Of a DNA stretch of 64,000 nucleotides, positions 41,585-51,332 are shown one piece after another (the first letter of the stretch is position 1; every line of letters begins with the position of its first letter). Position numbers and translations under genes: made by a program. Below the pieces are notes generated by a model that was given only the letters and a program-made list of their open reading frames with translations, was not told the origin of the DNA and searched no databases. Source of the DNA: Flavobacterium enshiense (GTDB lineage Bacteria > Bacteroidota > Bacteroidia > Flavobacteriales > Flavobacteriaceae). The stretch spans positions 3,100,001 to 3,164,000 of the forward strand of contig NZ_CP090376.1 of the NCBI RefSeq assembly GCF_022836875.1, written 5' to 3'.

Positions 41585-43507
41585 ATGACAAAAAAGTTAC
41601 TTTTTGCTTCACTTACTTTTTTTCTTTTCCAGTATTCATTTTCACAAAAAAACATAGATCCGACGACGGACGATATTGCATTGGCAAAAAATTTACGTGA
41701 CAAATACAAGAAATCGGATATAGCGATTTTATCAAGTTCAGAAAACATCACATTTGACCTTAATGCCAAAGAAGAAAAGGTCATTGTTAAACAAAAAATC
41801 AAAGAAAACTTAATGAATATTACGCACCGTGCCGATATTCAGAAATTTGAGTTTTATGATAGTGAAAGCGAAATCGAAGGCTTCCAAATGAAATTCAGAA
41901 ATGATAAAAAAGCTCTTTTCACGGTTAATGATGAATTTTACAAAAGTGATGATTTGTTCTACAATGATGCACGCGTAAAATACATGAGTATAGACTTTCC
42001 GGTTCAAGGGTATTCCTATTTTTATGAACTCACCAAAAAATACAAAGACGTAAAATATTTTACTACAATCTATTTTAATGACGAATACCCGATTCTGAAA
42101 AAAGAAGTAACTATTACTGTTCCAAAATGGCTTGAACTGGAGATCAAAGAATTTAACTTTGCTGGTTTTCAAGTCAAAAAAGAAATAAAAAAAGATTCAA
42201 AATCAGAGGAAACTATTTACACTTTTACTGTGGAAAATGTAAATCCGGGCGCCAATGAGCAATTGTCTCCAGGACCTAGTTACATTTATCCGCATATACT
42301 TTTAATTGCGAAGTCCTATACCAAAAAAGATGTAAAAACAACCCTTTTCAGTTCTACAGCCGATCTGTACAAATGGTACAAATCCTTGGTAAACATGATG
42401 AAAGAAGACCCTGAAGTATTGAAAGACAAGGTGAAAGAGCTGACTGAAAAGGCAAAAACAGACGAGGAAAAAATAAAAAATATTTACTATTGGGTTCAGG
42501 ACAACATCAGATACATCGCTTTTGAAGATGGAATTGCCGGATTCAAACCAGACGAATCTCAAAACGTTTTCCGAAAACGTTATGGCGATTGCAAAGGAAT
42601 GGCCAATTTAACGAAACAAATGCTGAAACAAGCCGGTTTCGATGCCCGACTTACCTGGATCGGAACAAAAAGAATCGCTTATGATTACACGGTTCCATCG
42701 CTTTCTGTGGACAATCACATGATCTGCACCCTTTTGCATAATGGAAAAAAATATTTCCTGGATGGCACCGAGAAATTCAACTCTTTTGGAGAATATGCCG
42801 AACGCATTCAAGGCAAAGAAGCTTTAATTGAAGACGGGGATAATTTCATCATAGAAAAAATCCCAACTTCCAGCGCACACGCCAATACTGAAACTTTTAC
42901 CGCAAAACTGCGCATCGAAAATGAATCCATAACTGGTAAAACCTCAAATTCATTCTCGGGAGAAAGCAGATCGGGCTTTTTATACAGTTACAACAACATC
43001 AAAAACAACAACAAGGAAGAAGCGCTTAACAATTATCTGACGGATAACGACAAAAACCTCACTATCTCATCTGTAACAACTTCCGATTTAACCAACAGAG
43101 ATAAAAAGCTATCCATAGAATATGATATAAAGATTGACAATAAAGTTTCCCGTTTTGACAACGATATTTATATCGATCTGGATTTCAAAAAAGAGTTTAA
43201 TCATTTGCTTTTCAAAGAGCGCAAAAACGATTTTGAATTTTCACATAAGGAAAATTACGAATCACTACTTACCCTTGAAATTCCGGCGGGGTACAAAGTC
43301 ACTAAATTACCGGAATCCGTATCCATCCAAAAACCGGATTACAGCATCAGCATAACCTATGAACAGGTTGGAAATGAAATCCGATATAAAAAGAATTTCG
43401 AATTTAAAAACGGCATGGTAAAAGCATCTGATTTTAACGAATGGAATCTGTTTATCGAGAAAATGAACAAAATTTACAACGAACAAATCACTTTAACAAA
43501 ATCATAA
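41585..43507 (+). CDS. DUF3857/transglutaminase-like exported protein, catalytic triad intact
   Basis: 640 residues: signal peptide (1-20, ending SFSQ), DUF3857 region (about 55-215), then a transglutaminase-like cysteine protease core with cysteine 336 (YGDCKGMANL), histidine 378 (DNHMICTL) and aspartate 393 (FLDGTEKF), and a DUF3858-like C-terminal beta domain. It is predicted to be a periplasmic peptidase or amide hydrolase. It forms a pair with a paralogue five bases downstream that has lost these residues. Confidence 0.9.
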   Translation: MTKKLLFASLTFFLFQYSFSQKNIDPTTDDIALAKNLRDKYKKSDIAILSSSENITFDLNAKEEKVIVKQKIKENLMNITHRADIQKFEFYDSESEIEGFQMKFRNDKKALFTVNDEFYKSDDLFYNDARVKYMSIDFPVQGYSYFYELTKKYKDVKYFTTIYFNDEYPILKKEVTITVPKWLELEIKEFNFAGFQVKKEIKKDSKSEETIYTFTVENVNPGANEQLSPGPSYIYPHILLIAKSYTKKDVKTTLFSSTADLYKWYKSLVNMMKEDPEVLKDKVKELTEKAKTDEEKIKNIYYWVQDNIRYIAFEDGIAGFKPDESQNVFRKRYGDCKGMANLTKQMLKQAGFDARLTWIGTKRIAYDYTVPSLSVDNHMICTLLHNGKKYFLDGTEKFNSFGEYAERIQGKEALIEDGDNFIIEKIPTSSAHANTETFTAKLRIENESITGKTSNSFSGESRSGFLYSYNNIKNNNKEEALNNYLTDNDKNLTISSVTTSDLTNRDKKLSIEYDIKIDNKVSRFDNDIYIDLDFKKEFNHLLFKERKNDFEFSHKENYESLLTLEIPAGYKVTKLPESVSIQKPDYSISITYEQVGNEIRYKKNFEFKNGMVKASDFNEWNLFIEKMNKIYNEQITLTKS

Positions 43508-43512
43508 TCAAC

Positions 43513-45660
43513 ATGAAACCAACAATTCTGAAAGTTGCATTATTGCTTTTTACAGGAACAGTTTTTGCTCAGGATAAAGCAGAAATTAAAGATTTTTTCT
43601 GGGGTAATAACGACACTTATAAGAAAACCATCGACATTCCTGAAAAATGGAAAAATGAATCAGCAGTAGTAATCTATAAAAACGAAGATTATGATTTTCA
43701 CAAATTCGGAAAAAGCGTTACCTACCGATCTGCCATCAGAGAAAGAGTAAAACTGCAGGACCAGGCAGCGGTTACAGAATTCTCTGAATTCACTTATAGT
43801 GAAAAATCAAATCCCAGATACGGTACCGTAGTTAAAACAGTGATCGGTATCAAGGTTTTAAAACCGGACGGAAAAGAAATTGAAATCAATGTTGACAAAG
43901 AAGCCGTTACTGTGGATGATCACAAAAAAATCGCTATTCCAAATCTGGAAATTGGTGATATCATTGATACTTATGAATATAGTACTGAATCTTTTCAGTC
44001 AGCTTACGACTACGGATTTGATGAAGTAGAAAAAACATTGGGAGGAAAACATCCTATCATGAGCTACAAATTAACTTTTCAAACCGAGAATGATTTCTTT
44101 GTGAACTTCAACACTTACAACGGTGGCCCGGAACTCAAAGAAATTCCATTGGAAAAAAGAGGGGAAAGAAAATATGAGCTAACAGCATCCGACATTGAAA
44201 AAAACGATTTCCCGGTATGGTTCTACCCATTGGTTGAATTGCCTTGTTATAAATTTCAGGTGTTTTTTGCACGCTCAGGTAAATTTGAGAAAATGGCCGA
44301 TGCTTTCCTTCCTGAAAAAGAGGATATCGTAAAAAAAACGGTTTCAAAAGAAGATGTCCTGAACTATTACATGAACAAATTCAAACCGTTTGGTAATTTG
44401 GGAGACATTGAAAGATTTTTGAAAGGCAAAACCTTTGCTACCAACGAAGAAAAAGTAAGAGCAGTATATTACTTCACAAGACATTACTACTACACAATGT
44501 ATTTAGAAGCTTTTGTGGCCAAAGAGGCGAATATAATGTATCCTTTTTATTTATACGGAACCAATCCAATTTTCTTCCGATCGGATATTGCGTTCATAGA
44601 CCACTTCATGGCGTTTCTTAAGGACAATAAAATTGAATACGATATTATTGTCGGGACCAACCGTCATAACGGACCTATAAAAGACTTACTGATTCAGGAA
44701 AATGCAACAGCAATTTTAAGAGTAAATACCGAAAACCCTATTTATATTGATTATTTCTCTCCATTCTCCGATCTGGACAAGTTTTCGGCTCAATTGGAAA
44801 ACACCGATGCATACGCACTAAAAGTAACAAAATTGAAAAAAGTGGTTGATGTAGAAAATGTCAAACTTCCGTCATCAACATACAAGGACAACACATCAAA
44901 ACAAGTTACTAATGTAAAAATCAATGCTGATTTTAACGCAATTCAGTTAAATCGTGAAACAGCTTTAAACGGCCACAACAAAGACGAAGAACAATCGGAA
45001 AAACTGTATTTCTTTGACTATGTTAATGAAGATTATACTAAATACGAAACCAAGTCACTTTTAGACCGTGTAAAGAACAAGAAGGACAAAGAAAAGTACA
45101 CCAAAGAATTTGAAGCCCTTATAAACAAGCTAAAAGACAAAAGAAAAGAAGAATTAACAAAAGAAACCGGAAAAGAATATGGTGTAGAAATTGAGGATCA
45201 TTCTCTTGAAATCATCAACACGGGACGTTTCGGAAAAACAACTCCATTTATTTACAAAGAGAATTTTGCTATTAAGAACAATCTGATTAAAAAAGCCGGT
45301 GACAATTACATTTTTGAAATCGGAAAATTAATCGGATCCCAATTTGAAGTGAGCAAGAAAGAGAAAAACAGAACCAACAATATTTACTTTGCTTTCCCGC
45401 GTTCCTTCGATGATGAAATTATTTTTGAGATTCCGGAAGGCTACACAGCAACAGGAATTGAAAAACTGAACAAAACTGTGGAAAACGAAACTGGAGGATT
45501 TACAAGTACAGCCATAATTGAAGGCAACAAATTAAAAATAAAGACCTTTAAGTACTATACTAATTATTTTGAGCCTAACAAAAATTGGGCAAAAATGGTA
45601 GACTTCCTTGATGCCGCTTACCAGTTTAATCAAGAAAAAATATTATTGAAGAAAAACTAA
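43513..45660 (+). CDS. DUF3857-type exported protein, transglutaminase core degenerate
   Basis: 715 residues from the ATG at 43513 (MKPTILKVALLLFTGTVFAQ), which begins a clear signal peptide; the frame extending to 43441 only overlaps the previous gene. The order of domains matches the neighbour: DUF3857 region (about 60-250) and a transglutaminase-like region (about 285-435). In place of the cysteine motif there is ANIMYPFYLYGTN, and in place of the histidine motif IDHFMAF and later VNTENPIYIDYF, so catalysis by the usual triad is unlikely. It probably works as a binding partner of the upstream enzyme. Confidence 0.87.
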   Translation: MKPTILKVALLLFTGTVFAQDKAEIKDFFWGNNDTYKKTIDIPEKWKNESAVVIYKNEDYDFHKFGKSVTYRSAIRERVKLQDQAAVTEFSEFTYSEKSNPRYGTVVKTVIGIKVLKPDGKEIEINVDKEAVTVDDHKKIAIPNLEIGDIIDTYEYSTESFQSAYDYGFDEVEKTLGGKHPIMSYKLTFQTENDFFVNFNTYNGGPELKEIPLEKRGERKYELTASDIEKNDFPVWFYPLVELPCYKFQVFFARSGKFEKMADAFLPEKEDIVKKTVSKEDVLNYYMNKFKPFGNLGDIERFLKGKTFATNEEKVRAVYYFTRHYYYTMYLEAFVAKEANIMYPFYLYGTNPIFFRSDIAFIDHFMAFLKDNKIEYDIIVGTNRHNGPIKDLLIQENATAILRVNTENPIYIDYFSPFSDLDKFSAQLENTDAYALKVTKLKKVVDVENVKLPSSTYKDNTSKQVTNVKINADFNAIQLNRETALNGHNKDEEQSEKLYFFDYVNEDYTKYETKSLLDRVKNKKDKEKYTKEFEALINKLKDKRKEELTKETGKEYGVEIEDHSLEIINTGRFGKTTPFIYKENFAIKNNLIKKAGDNYIFEIGKLIGSQFEVSKKEKNRTNNIYFAFPRSFDDEIIFEIPEGYTATGIEKLNKTVENETGGFTSTAIIEGNKLKIKTFKYYTNYFEPNKNWAKMVDFLDAAYQFNQEKILLKKN

Positions 45661-45668
45661 AAACAAAG

Positions 45669-45701
45669 AAGCCTTTCGGAAAATATCCGGAAGGCTTTTT
45701 A
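45669..45701. terminator. Bidirectional terminator
   Basis: AAGCCTTTCGGA (45669-45680) pairs perfectly with TCCGGAAGGCTT (45686-45697), followed by T. The stop codon of the convergent Kir gene overlaps its T tract. Confidence 0.87.
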
Positions 45702-46658
45702 ATTTAAAGGCGTTATCTCAAACATATTTAATTTATCAATAAACAGACGAGTGTGGCTGTCATCATCACTTCTGGAATACATCGGCACAAATTTAGCACC
45801 GTGAACAATCTCAGAAAAAGTATAAGAGGTACGTTTAACCACAGAAGTACTAAACATATCATCAAAAACCCTCACATAAACAACTACTTCCCCCCTGATT
45901 TTTTCAAAGTCTTCTTTCGTAAGATTGTAAAACGGACTTACTTCCGTAATGGGATGCACCAAAGTCCAACTCAATGTCAAAGCATTGATTCGCTGCAGTT
46001 CCAGATCCAATGAATAAAACCTGTTGACCGTTTTCCCGTCTTCTTCCAAAATCATCCCTAAAGTCATTTGTGCTTGCGCTTCGGTAAGATTCGTGTTTTT
46101 AAACGGAGTCATTCGCAACATCAATGCATTAATATCTTTATAAGGTGCAATGAGCGCATTATCCGAAAAACGAATAAATGCTTTCGGTTTACTGAATCGT
46201 CCGTAAAACAAACCTGTGGCAATGGCAAAGCTTAACAATCCAAAAAGCGCTTCCACCGAAGCTACAAAACTGGCCCAAAAACCACTCGGACTGATATGCC
46301 CATACCCCACGGTAGTAAACGTTTGTGCACTAAAGAAAAATGCCTGACCAAATTTATCAACTGGATTATCCGCCGTGATTCCGTTGAGATGCCCAACGCC
46401 AATAATGCAATAAACGCAGGCAAAAAAAAGGTTTACCAATAAATAAAAAATGAAGATAACCATCATAAATTTCCAACGGGGAAGCACAAGCATTGTATGA
46501 TACCAGCTAATACTTTCCACCAATCCAATACCTTCTTTTTTAACGTTCGCATCTCCATCTTTCGTAATAAAACGACCTCCATAATTAGATGAATTCGTTC
46601 CAAATCCGGTATTGGCATCGGTTTTCGCTCTTGCGTTTATTCGTTTCAAAAAGGCCAT
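45699..46658 (-). CDS. Inward-rectifier potassium channel (KirBac-like)
   Basis: 319 residues: cytoplasmic N-terminus, slide helix (about 48-58), two membrane helices (about 64-88 and 130-152) around a pore loop with the selectivity filter TVGYG at 116-120, then the large immunoglobulin-like cytoplasmic domain (about 165-315; VYVRVFDDMFSTSVVKRTSY). This is the layout of bacterial Kir channels. It is a monocistronic gene. Confidence 0.93.
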   Translation of the reverse strand: MAFLKRINARAKTDANTGFGTNSSNYGGRFITKDGDANVKKEGIGLVESISWYHTMLVLPRWKFMMVIFIFYLLVNLFFACVYCIIGVGHLNGITADNPVDKFGQAFFFSAQTFTTVGYGHISPSGFWASFVASVEALFGLLSFAIATGLFYGRFSKPKAFIRFSDNALIAPYKDINALMLRMTPFKNTNLTEAQAQMTLGMILEEDGKTVNRFYSLDLELQRINALTLSWTLVHPITEVSPFYNLTKEDFEKIRGEVVVYVRVFDDMFSTSVVKRTSYTFSEIVHGAKFVPMYSRSDDDSHTRLFIDKLNMFEITPLN

Positions 46659-46745
46659 AACAATATCTTTTTAGTAAAGCTATTAAATTTACAACAGATG
46701 ATTTACATCTTTTATTTGGTATTTTTGATTAATAAACCGAAACCA

Positions 46746-47225
46746 ATGGAGCCAAGAATAGAACTATTATCCGCAAAAAAACTGATCGGAAAACGAAAAA
46801 GCATGTCGTTTGCAAACAATACAACTTTCGAATTATGGAGAAGTTTCATGATTGTACGAAAGGAAATTGAGAACACAATTGGCACCGATCTTTATTCGGT
46901 TCAGGTATATCCCAAAAACTACTTTGAAAATTTCAGTCCGAATACCGAATTTGAAAAATGGGCAACCGTAGAAGTAAGTGATTTTGAAACTATTCCTGAT
47001 GAAATGGACACTTTTGAATTATCTGGTGGATACTACGCTGTTTTTACATACAAGGGCTTAAGTACTGATAACGGAATCTTCGAATATATTTTCATCAAGT
47101 GGTTGCCTAATTCGGAATATGTTTTAGACAACCGTCCGCATTTTGAAATTCTGGGAGAAAAATATAAAAATGCCGATCCGAATTCAGAAGAAGAAATCTG
47201 GATCCCCATCAAGGCAAAGGAATAA
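46746..47225 (+). CDS. GyrI-like small-molecule-binding domain protein
   Basis: 159 residues from the ATG at 46746 (MEPRIELLSAKKLIGKRKSM). It has the GyrI/AraC effector-binding fold (ELLSAKKLIGKRKSMSFAN at the start; FELSGGYYAVFTYKG; PHFEILGEKY near the end) without any DNA-binding domain. Stand-alone versions bind or hydrolyse small molecules. It is divergent from the Kir gene and followed by a strong terminator. Confidence 0.87.
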   Translation: MEPRIELLSAKKLIGKRKSMSFANNTTFELWRSFMIVRKEIENTIGTDLYSVQVYPKNYFENFSPNTEFEKWATVEVSDFETIPDEMDTFELSGGYYAVFTYKGLSTDNGIFEYIFIKWLPNSEYVLDNRPHFEILGEKYKNADPNSEEEIWIPIKAKE

Positions 47226-47244
47226 TTTAACTTTGCTGTAAAAT

Positions 47245-47274
47245 AAAAAATCCCTCTTTCGAGGGATTTTCTTT
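47245..47274. terminator. Bidirectional terminator between GyrI-like gene and carB
   Basis: AAAATCCCTC pairs with GAGGGATTTT around TTTC, with A and T tracts on both sides. Confidence 0.88.
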
Positions 47275-47290
47275 TATCTGAATCTGAATT

Positions 47291-50143
47291 TTATTTACTC
47301 AAATACATTTTTCTTCTGGAATACAATTCATAGAACTGATCGTCTTTCAAGTCATCAATAAACAAGATACTTTCTCCTGTTGATTTCATTTCAGGACCTA
47401 AAGCTTTGTTCACGTTTTTGAACTTACTGAAAGAGAATACCGGCTGCTTGATAGCAAATCCTTTTAATTGCGGATTAAAATTGAAGTCAGTCACTTTGTT
47501 GTGGCCCAACATTACTTTAGTCGCATAATTTACATAAGGCTCACCGTAAGCTTTCGCGATGAAAGGAACTGTACGGGATGCTCTTGGATTCGCTTCGATG
47601 ATGTAAACGATATCATCTTTAATCGCAAACTGAATATTGATCAGACCAACTGTTTTCAGTGCCAAGGCAATCTTTTTAGTATGATCTTTAATCTGCTGCA
47701 TCACAAACTCACCAATGTTGAATGGTGGTAAAGTCGCGTTACTGTCTCCAGAGTGAACCCCACAAGGCTCGATATGCTCCATGATTCCGATGATGTATAC
47801 ATTTTCACCATCACAGATTGCATCTGCCTCAGCTTCAATTGCACCGTCCAAATAATGGTCTAACAATAATTTATTACCTGGAATCGATTTCAACAAATCG
47901 ATTACATGTTCTTCAAGTTCCTGTTTGTTGATTACGATTTTCATTCCCTGTCCACCCAATACATATGAAGGACGAACCAATAACGGGAAGTCTAACTTAT
48001 CTGCTAAAATTGACGCTTCTTCAGCACTTTCCGCGATTCCGTATTTCGGGAACGGAATGTGCAGGTCAGTCAACAAATCAGAGAAACGCCCTCTGTCTTC
48101 TGCTAAATCCAACGCATCGTAGCTTGTTCCTAAAATCTTAACTCCATATTTAGAAAGTTTTTCAGCTAATTTAAGCGCTGTCTGACCTCCTAACTGAACA
48201 ATCACTCCTTCCGGTTTCTCGTGACGGATGATGTCGTAGATGTGCTCCCAGAAAACAGGTTCGAAATACAATTTATCAGCTGTATCGAAATCTGTTGAAA
48301 CTGTTTCAGGGTTACAGTTGATCATGATCGTTTCATAACCGCATTCAGCCGCAGCCAAAACTCCGTGAACACAGGAGTAATCAAACTCGATTCCCTGTCC
48401 GATTCGGTTTGGACCGGAACCTAAAACAATTACTTTTTTCTTGTCTGTAACTATACTTTCATTGTCTACATAACGTGTTCCGTCGGCTTTTTCAATTTCC
48501 GCTTCAAACGTCGAGTAGTAATAAGGTGTCAGTGCTTTAAACTCAGCGGCACAAGTATCAACCAATTTATAAACACGGTTCACACCCATTTGCTCGCGCA
48601 GGTTGTACACCTGGCTTTCCAGACAGTTCATCATATGAGCAATCTGACGGTCAGCAAACCCTTTTTGTTTCGCTTCCAAAAGTAATTCTTTTGGTAACGT
48701 ATCTATTTTGTATTTTGAAACTTCCTTCTCCAATATGTACAATTCTTCATATTGTTTCAGGAACCACATGTCGATTTTAGTGATTTCGTGAATTCTGCTT
48801 AACGGAATTCCCATCGCAATCGCATCATAAATCACAAATACACGATCCCAGCTGGCATGCGTTAATTTGTCAATGATTTGGTCGAAATTCGTATAACCTT
48901 TCCCGTCAGCTCCCAAACCGTTACGTTTGATTTCCAACGACTGGGTTGCTTTATGCAAAGCTTCCTGGAATGAACGTCCGATTCCCATTACTTCACCAAC
49001 TGATTTCATTTGAAGACCTAATGTTCTGTCGGCTCCTTCAAATTTATCGAAGTTCCAACGCGGGATTTTTACGATAACATAATCCAAAGTTGGTTCGAAT
49101 AATGCTGAAGTTGATTTTGTAATCTGGTTTTGTAATTCGTCAAGCGAATAACCTAAAGCTAATTTTGTAGCGATTTTAGCGATTGGATATCCTGTCGCTT
49201 TTGATGCCAATGCAGACGAACGCGATACACGTGGATTGATTTCAATCGCAACGATATCTTCTTTTTCATCCGGTGAAACAGCAAACTGTACGTTACAACC
49301 TCCGGCAAAGTTTCCGATGCTTCTCATCATCAAAATTGCCATATCACGCATTCTCTGGAACGTTCTGTCCGAAAGCGTCATCGCAGGTGCTACGGTAATA
49401 CTGTCTCCTGTGTGGATTCCCATAGGATCCATATTTTCGATAGTACAGATAATTACAACATTATCGTTCTTATCGCGTAATAACTCTAATTCGTATTCCT
49501 TCCAGCCTAAAAGCGCTTTATCAATCAATACTTCATGGATTGGAGAAGCTTCCAAACCACGCGTCAGCAAATCGTCGAAATCTTCTTTTTTGTGTACGAA
49601 AGCAGCCCCTGTTCCTCCTAGCGTAAACGAAGGACGAATTACAAGAGGAAAACCAAACTCCTGAGCAATTTCTTTTCCTTTAAGGAATGAATTTGCCGTT
49701 TTTGCAGGCGCAACCGGGATCTCGATTTTTTCTAACAATTGTTTGAATTGCTCTCTGTCTTCCGTGATATTGATGGCATTTACATCAACTCCGATCAATC
49801 GCACTCCGAAATCCGTCCAGATACCTTTTTCATCAGCCTCCAAACATAAATTTAAAGCAGTCTGCCCACCCATTGTTGGCAAAACGGCATCAATTTGCGG
49901 ATGCGCTTTTAAGATTTCGATGATTGATTTTGTGGTAAGCGGTTTTAAATAGATATGATCGGCCATGGATGGGTCGGTCATGATCGTTGCCGGATTCGAA
50001 TTAATCAAAATTACTTCGATTCCCTCTTCTCTTAAAGAACGTGCAGATTGCGATCCTGAGTAGTCAAACTCACAGGCTTGTCCGATTACGATAGGTCCTG
50101 AACCAATAATTAAAACCGATTTGATTGAAGTGTCTTTAGGCAT
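47291..50143 (-). CDS. carB: Carbamoyl-phosphate synthase large subunit, without the C-terminal allosteric domain
   Basis: 950 residues with the two ATP-grasp halves of CarB: the first about 1-400 (KSVLIIGSGPIVIGQACEFDYSG, then GGTGAAFV), the oligomerisation region about 401-545, and the second about 550-935 (VIVLGSGPNRIGQGIEFDYS). The chain ends soon after GPEMKSTGESIL, where E. coli CarB (1073 residues) goes on into the MGS-like domain that binds UMP, IMP and ornithine. The small subunit gene carA is not in the window. Confidence 0.96.
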   Translation of the reverse strand: MPKDTSIKSVLIIGSGPIVIGQACEFDYSGSQSARSLREEGIEVILINSNPATIMTDPSMADHIYLKPLTTKSIIEILKAHPQIDAVLPTMGGQTALNLCLEADEKGIWTDFGVRLIGVDVNAINITEDREQFKQLLEKIEIPVAPAKTANSFLKGKEIAQEFGFPLVIRPSFTLGGTGAAFVHKKEDFDDLLTRGLEASPIHEVLIDKALLGWKEYELELLRDKNDNVVIICTIENMDPMGIHTGDSITVAPAMTLSDRTFQRMRDMAILMMRSIGNFAGGCNVQFAVSPDEKEDIVAIEINPRVSRSSALASKATGYPIAKIATKLALGYSLDELQNQITKSTSALFEPTLDYVIVKIPRWNFDKFEGADRTLGLQMKSVGEVMGIGRSFQEALHKATQSLEIKRNGLGADGKGYTNFDQIIDKLTHASWDRVFVIYDAIAMGIPLSRIHEITKIDMWFLKQYEELYILEKEVSKYKIDTLPKELLLEAKQKGFADRQIAHMMNCLESQVYNLREQMGVNRVYKLVDTCAAEFKALTPYYYSTFEAEIEKADGTRYVDNESIVTDKKKVIVLGSGPNRIGQGIEFDYSCVHGVLAAAECGYETIMINCNPETVSTDFDTADKLYFEPVFWEHIYDIIRHEKPEGVIVQLGGQTALKLAEKLSKYGVKILGTSYDALDLAEDRGRFSDLLTDLHIPFPKYGIAESAEEASILADKLDFPLLVRPSYVLGGQGMKIVINKQELEEHVIDLLKSIPGNKLLLDHYLDGAIEAEADAICDGENVYIIGIMEHIEPCGVHSGDSNATLPPFNIGEFVMQQIKDHTKKIALALKTVGLINIQFAIKDDIVYIIEANPRASRTVPFIAKAYGEPYVNYATKVMLGHNKVTDFNFNPQLKGFAIKQPVFSFSKFKNVNKALGPEMKSTGESILFIDDLKDDQFYELYSRRKMYLSK

Positions 50144-50202
50144 TGTGTGTTTTGTTGTAGTTATTGAGACACAAAAAATGTGTCTTTATTATCTCTAAGG
50201 TA

Positions 50203-50234
50203 CAAAAAAAGCGTTACCGATAAAAAGTAACGCT
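50203..50234 (-). terminator. Terminator of rpmH
   Basis: On the minus strand AGCGTTAC pairs with GTAACGCT (50227-50234 with 50210-50217), followed by seven T. It separates rpmH from carB, so carB needs its own promoter. Confidence 0.88.
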
Positions 50235-50256
50235 CTATGTCATGATTAAAAAATCA

Positions 50257-50418
50257 TTATTTTTTGTGTCTTGGCTCAGATGAAACCGTTAACTTATGTC
50301 TTCCTTTAGCTCTTCTGCGTGCTAAAACTTTTCTTCCGTTAGCAGAAGCCATTCTGTCCATGAAACCGTGTTTGTTTCTTCTTTTTCTTTTTGAAGGTTG
50401 GAACGTTCTCTTACTCAT
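50257..50418 (-). CDS. rpmH: 50S ribosomal protein L34
   Basis: A 53-residue, highly basic protein starting [19 protein letters not shown] and continuing with [18 protein letters not shown], an unmistakable L34. In most bacteria rpmH sits beside rnpA and dnaA; here it stands alone between carB and an unrelated TPR gene. It has a strong promoter at 50490 and its own terminator. Confidence 0.98.
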
Positions 50419-50489
50419 TGCTTTTTATCTTTAAATCGTGTTTTAAAATATGTTCAGCTTTGAAATTAACCTCGCTTCAAAACCGAGTG

Positions 50490-50519
50490 CAAATATACAA
50501 AGACTTTTATTTCTAACAA
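50490..50519 (-). promoter_or_regulatory. Sigma-A promoter of rpmH
   Basis: On the minus strand TTG (50517-50519), a 19-base spacer and TATATTTG (50490-50497), a perfect match to the Bacteroidota consensus, leaving a leader of about 65 bases. Confidence 0.87.
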
Positions 50520-50672
50520 GTGGTTTGAAATATTTTTTTTCATTCCCTGTCAGCTTATTGTTTTCTAATCATTTAGAAATGCAAATTTAAGGATTTTCAT
50601 TACTTTGAAAAAAACTTTTTTTCAGTTGCCCTTTCTATTTATTACATTTGCAAACTTAAAAATAAAACCGCT

Positions 50673-51188
50673 ATGTTTCACAGAAATATTAAATTGATTT
50701 TAGCCGGATTGATTATCGCATTAGGAATTTGGCAAATGACCGAAGACTATATTGGCACTGGGATTTTTCTTATTTTATTATCAGTAATCCCTATTGTCCT
50801 TTATTTTAAAAACGAATTTATCCTGTTAGCATTCCTTCAATTGAGAAAACAAGACCTAGAAGGCGCTGGTAAATGGCTTGCTTACATTAAAAACCCGGAA
50901 ACGGCTCTGGTTAGAAAACAACAAGGCTACTTTAACTATCTTAACGGAATCATGGTATCGCAAACCAATTTGTCGGCTGCCGAAAAATATTTCAAAAAAG
51001 CTATCGAATTAGGCTTGAACATGGATCAGGATTTGGCTTTGGCTAAATTACAATTAGCCGGAATCGCCATGACCCGCCGAAGAAAAGTGGAAGCCACCAA
51101 CTTATTAAATGAGGCAAAAAAACTTGACAAACAAAACATGCTTAAAGATCAGATCAAAATGATGAAAGAGCAGATGAAGAAAATATAA
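50673..51188 (+). CDS. Membrane-anchored TPR-like protein
   Basis: 171 residues: two N-terminal membrane helices (about 8-24 and 28-46) followed by helices of TPR character (about 75-165; YFNYLNGIMVSQTNLSAAEK, KAIELGLNMDQDLALAKLQL). Function unknown; such proteins usually scaffold membrane complexes. It has a TACATTTG -7 element at 50643-50650 and its own terminator at 51209. Confidence 0.78.
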   Translation: MFHRNIKLILAGLIIALGIWQMTEDYIGTGIFLILLSVIPIVLYFKNEFILLAFLQLRKQDLEGAGKWLAYIKNPETALVRKQQGYFNYLNGIMVSQTNLSAAEKYFKKAIELGLNMDQDLALAKLQLAGIAMTRRRKVEATNLLNEAKKLDKQNMLKDQIKMMKEQMKKI

Positions 51189-51208
51189 CTATTTGAATAT
51201 CAGTATTT

Positions 51209-51234
51209 AAAGCGCTTTTTTAGCGCTTTTTTTT
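51209..51234 (+). terminator. Terminator of the TPR-like gene
   Basis: AAAGCGCT pairs with AGCGCTTT around a T-only loop, followed by T tract. Confidence 0.85.
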
Positions 51235-51332
51235 ATTTCAAAATGTATCCTGACGACTATTTATGTTGCTCATCGGTAAAGCAAGTGATTCAGCGATATT
51301 AAGCGTAATTTTATCGATTCAAAACGATAAAG

